Shown piece after piece: positions 5,536 through 6,271 of a stretch of 6,271 nt of DNA. The notes under the pieces are model-generated. The model was not told the origin of the DNA, ran no database searches, and saw only the letters and a program-made list of their open reading frames with translations. The stretch's first letter is position 1; each line of letters opens with the position of its first letter. The position numbers and the translations under genes are program-made. Source of the stretch: Candidatus Sumerlaeota bacterium (lineage in GTDB: Bacteria; Sumerlaeota; Sumerlaeia; UBA8349); NCBI GenBank assembly GCA_003501375.1, contig DNPO01000243.1, forward strand, positions 5,341-11,611, in the 5' to 3' direction.

Positions 5536-6271
5536 ATGATTCGTTATTGGACGCTATTCCTGCTGCTGTTTGCTTCAACCATATCGGGCGCTGCATTTGG
5601 ACAAGCACCAACCTCTTCCCAAGCGTTGCACTGGCAACAAATAGCACCATCGACCGACATGAAAAGTTTCCGCTCTTCCGTGGAAAGTGTCGGCGGCAAA
5701 ATTCTTTCCCTCACCCCAGAATATAAAGTTTTAGTCAGTCTCCCTACCACCCTGCCCAGTACGCATCGGTTTGCAGGGACCTCCACCGCACCAACCCGCG
5801 CCACATTTGTTGAAGCCGTCAGTACGGGACAAGATGCGGCAGCAGATGCAAAACATGGCTTGGGGGCCAAGGACCCGACCAATGCGGAGCAGTTGGAAAT
5901 ATTAAAAAGCAGCAACGCGAAAACTCCGGACTCGGTGGAACCCAATGCGCTATCTGTAGCGCGTGCCACACTACAAAAAGCAACCTCCACAGCGGATACG
6001 ACAACGAAGGCAACGACCAGTAACGATACACTCGCCACTTCCGCTGACAACTCTCTCTCGACCTATTTCCCCCCCATTGGCAGCCAGGGTGACCAAGGCT
6101 CCTGTACCTGCTGGGCCAGCTGCTACTATTACAACACGTACACGCAGGCCAAGGATGAAAACCTGACAGCATCTGGCGGTGATGAGAGCGTCATCTGCAG
6201 CCCGGCATTCATGTATCCCGTGGTCAATCTGGTGGCAGAGAGCGGTGGTTCCACATCCGCGGTTGTGTGCC
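5536..6271 (+). CDS. Secreted papain-like (C1-type) cysteine peptidase homologue, N-terminal part, cut by window edge
   Basis: The first 245 residues of a longer protein. A signal peptide covers about 1-22 (hydrophobic core LFLLLFASTISGAAFG before Q23), so the product is exported. Residues 23-170 match nothing I recognise; 125-175 is rich in Ser, Thr and Ala and looks like a linker or propeptide. The peptidase core begins at YFPPIGSQGDQGSCTCWAS (177-195): Gln184 is the presumed oxyanion-hole residue. Cys190, six residues later, is the likely nucleophile by papain spacing, although Cys192 directly precedes Trp193 as papain's Cys25 does. CSPAFMYPVVN (221-231) fits the following helix region of bacterial C1 proteins. 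The catalytic His and Asn lie beyond the window, so activity cannot be confirmed. AAGGGGGG (5518-5525) is 10 nt before the ATG, and an in-frame TGA at 5503 rules out a longer start. It is separated from rubredoxin by a strong terminator, so it is an independent transcription unit. Confidence 0.82.
   Translation, partial: MIRYWTLFLLLFASTISGAAFGQAPTSSQALHWQQIAPSTDMKSFRSSVESVGGKILSLTPEYKVLVSLPTTLPSTHRFAGTSTAPTRATFVEAVSTGQDAAADAKHGLGAKDPTNAEQLEILKSSNAKTPDSVEPNALSVARATLQKATSTADTTTKATTSNDTLATSADNSLSTYFPPIGSQGDQGSCTCWASCYYYNTYTQAKDENLTASGGDESVICSPAFMYPVVNLVAESGGSTSAVVC

Noticed and set aside
5544..6050. Minus-strand open frame of 168 codons opposite the peptidase gene
   Set aside because: The plus strand has a ribosome binding site, signal peptide and C1 core; the antisense frame has no recognisable domain.

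Overview
The window looks like chromosomal DNA of a Gram-negative, anaerobic or microaerophilic bacterium. TolB (a periplasmic envelope protein) implies an outer membrane. The flavodiiron protein plus rubredoxin pair is typical of anaerobes that must remove oxygen or NO. The style of the truncated papain-like secreted protein, together with paired DUF21/CorC-type membrane proteins, reminds me of the PVC group (Lentisphaerota, Verrucomicrobiota and relatives), but that placement is an impression and not a proof. No rRNA, tRNA, CRISPR array, phage gene or transposase was seen.

Left third, minus strand (1-2089): two DUF21-type membrane proteins of the CNNM/CorC (HlyC/CorC) superfamily lie in tandem. 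The upstream one (941-2089) is complete, with DUF21 and a CBS pair but no C-terminal CorC_HlyC domain. The downstream one (1-325) runs off the window after its N-terminal 108 residues. Between them sits a small AT-richer gene for a GxxExxY-family (PDDEXK-like) protein (483-863). It is bounded by imperfect 19-bp inverted repeats (445-463 and 916-934), so it looks like a roughly 490-bp cassette inserted just past the stop codon of the first membrane-protein gene.

Middle (2090-2463): a 374-bp divergent intergenic region with a few small palindromes and only weak promoter candidates.

Right part, plus strand (2464-5270): tolB, then a class A flavodiiron protein whose six diiron ligands are all present at canonical spacing, then a 53-residue rubredoxin too short for many gene callers. 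Gaps are 42 and 41 bp with no visible terminator between them, and a strong intrinsic terminator follows rubredoxin (5309-5355). Rubredoxin is the expected electron donor to the flavodiiron protein, so these two form a functional oxygen/NO-reducing module; tolB may be co-transcribed with them but has no known functional link.

Right end (5356-6271): after an intergenic stretch holding a perfect 7+7 bp inverted repeat, a gene for a secreted papain-like (C1-type) cysteine peptidase homologue starts at 5536 and is cut by the window edge.

I see no clearly undescribed multi-gene system here. The most unusual signal is the inverted-repeat-bounded GxxExxY gene wedged between the two membrane-protein genes.
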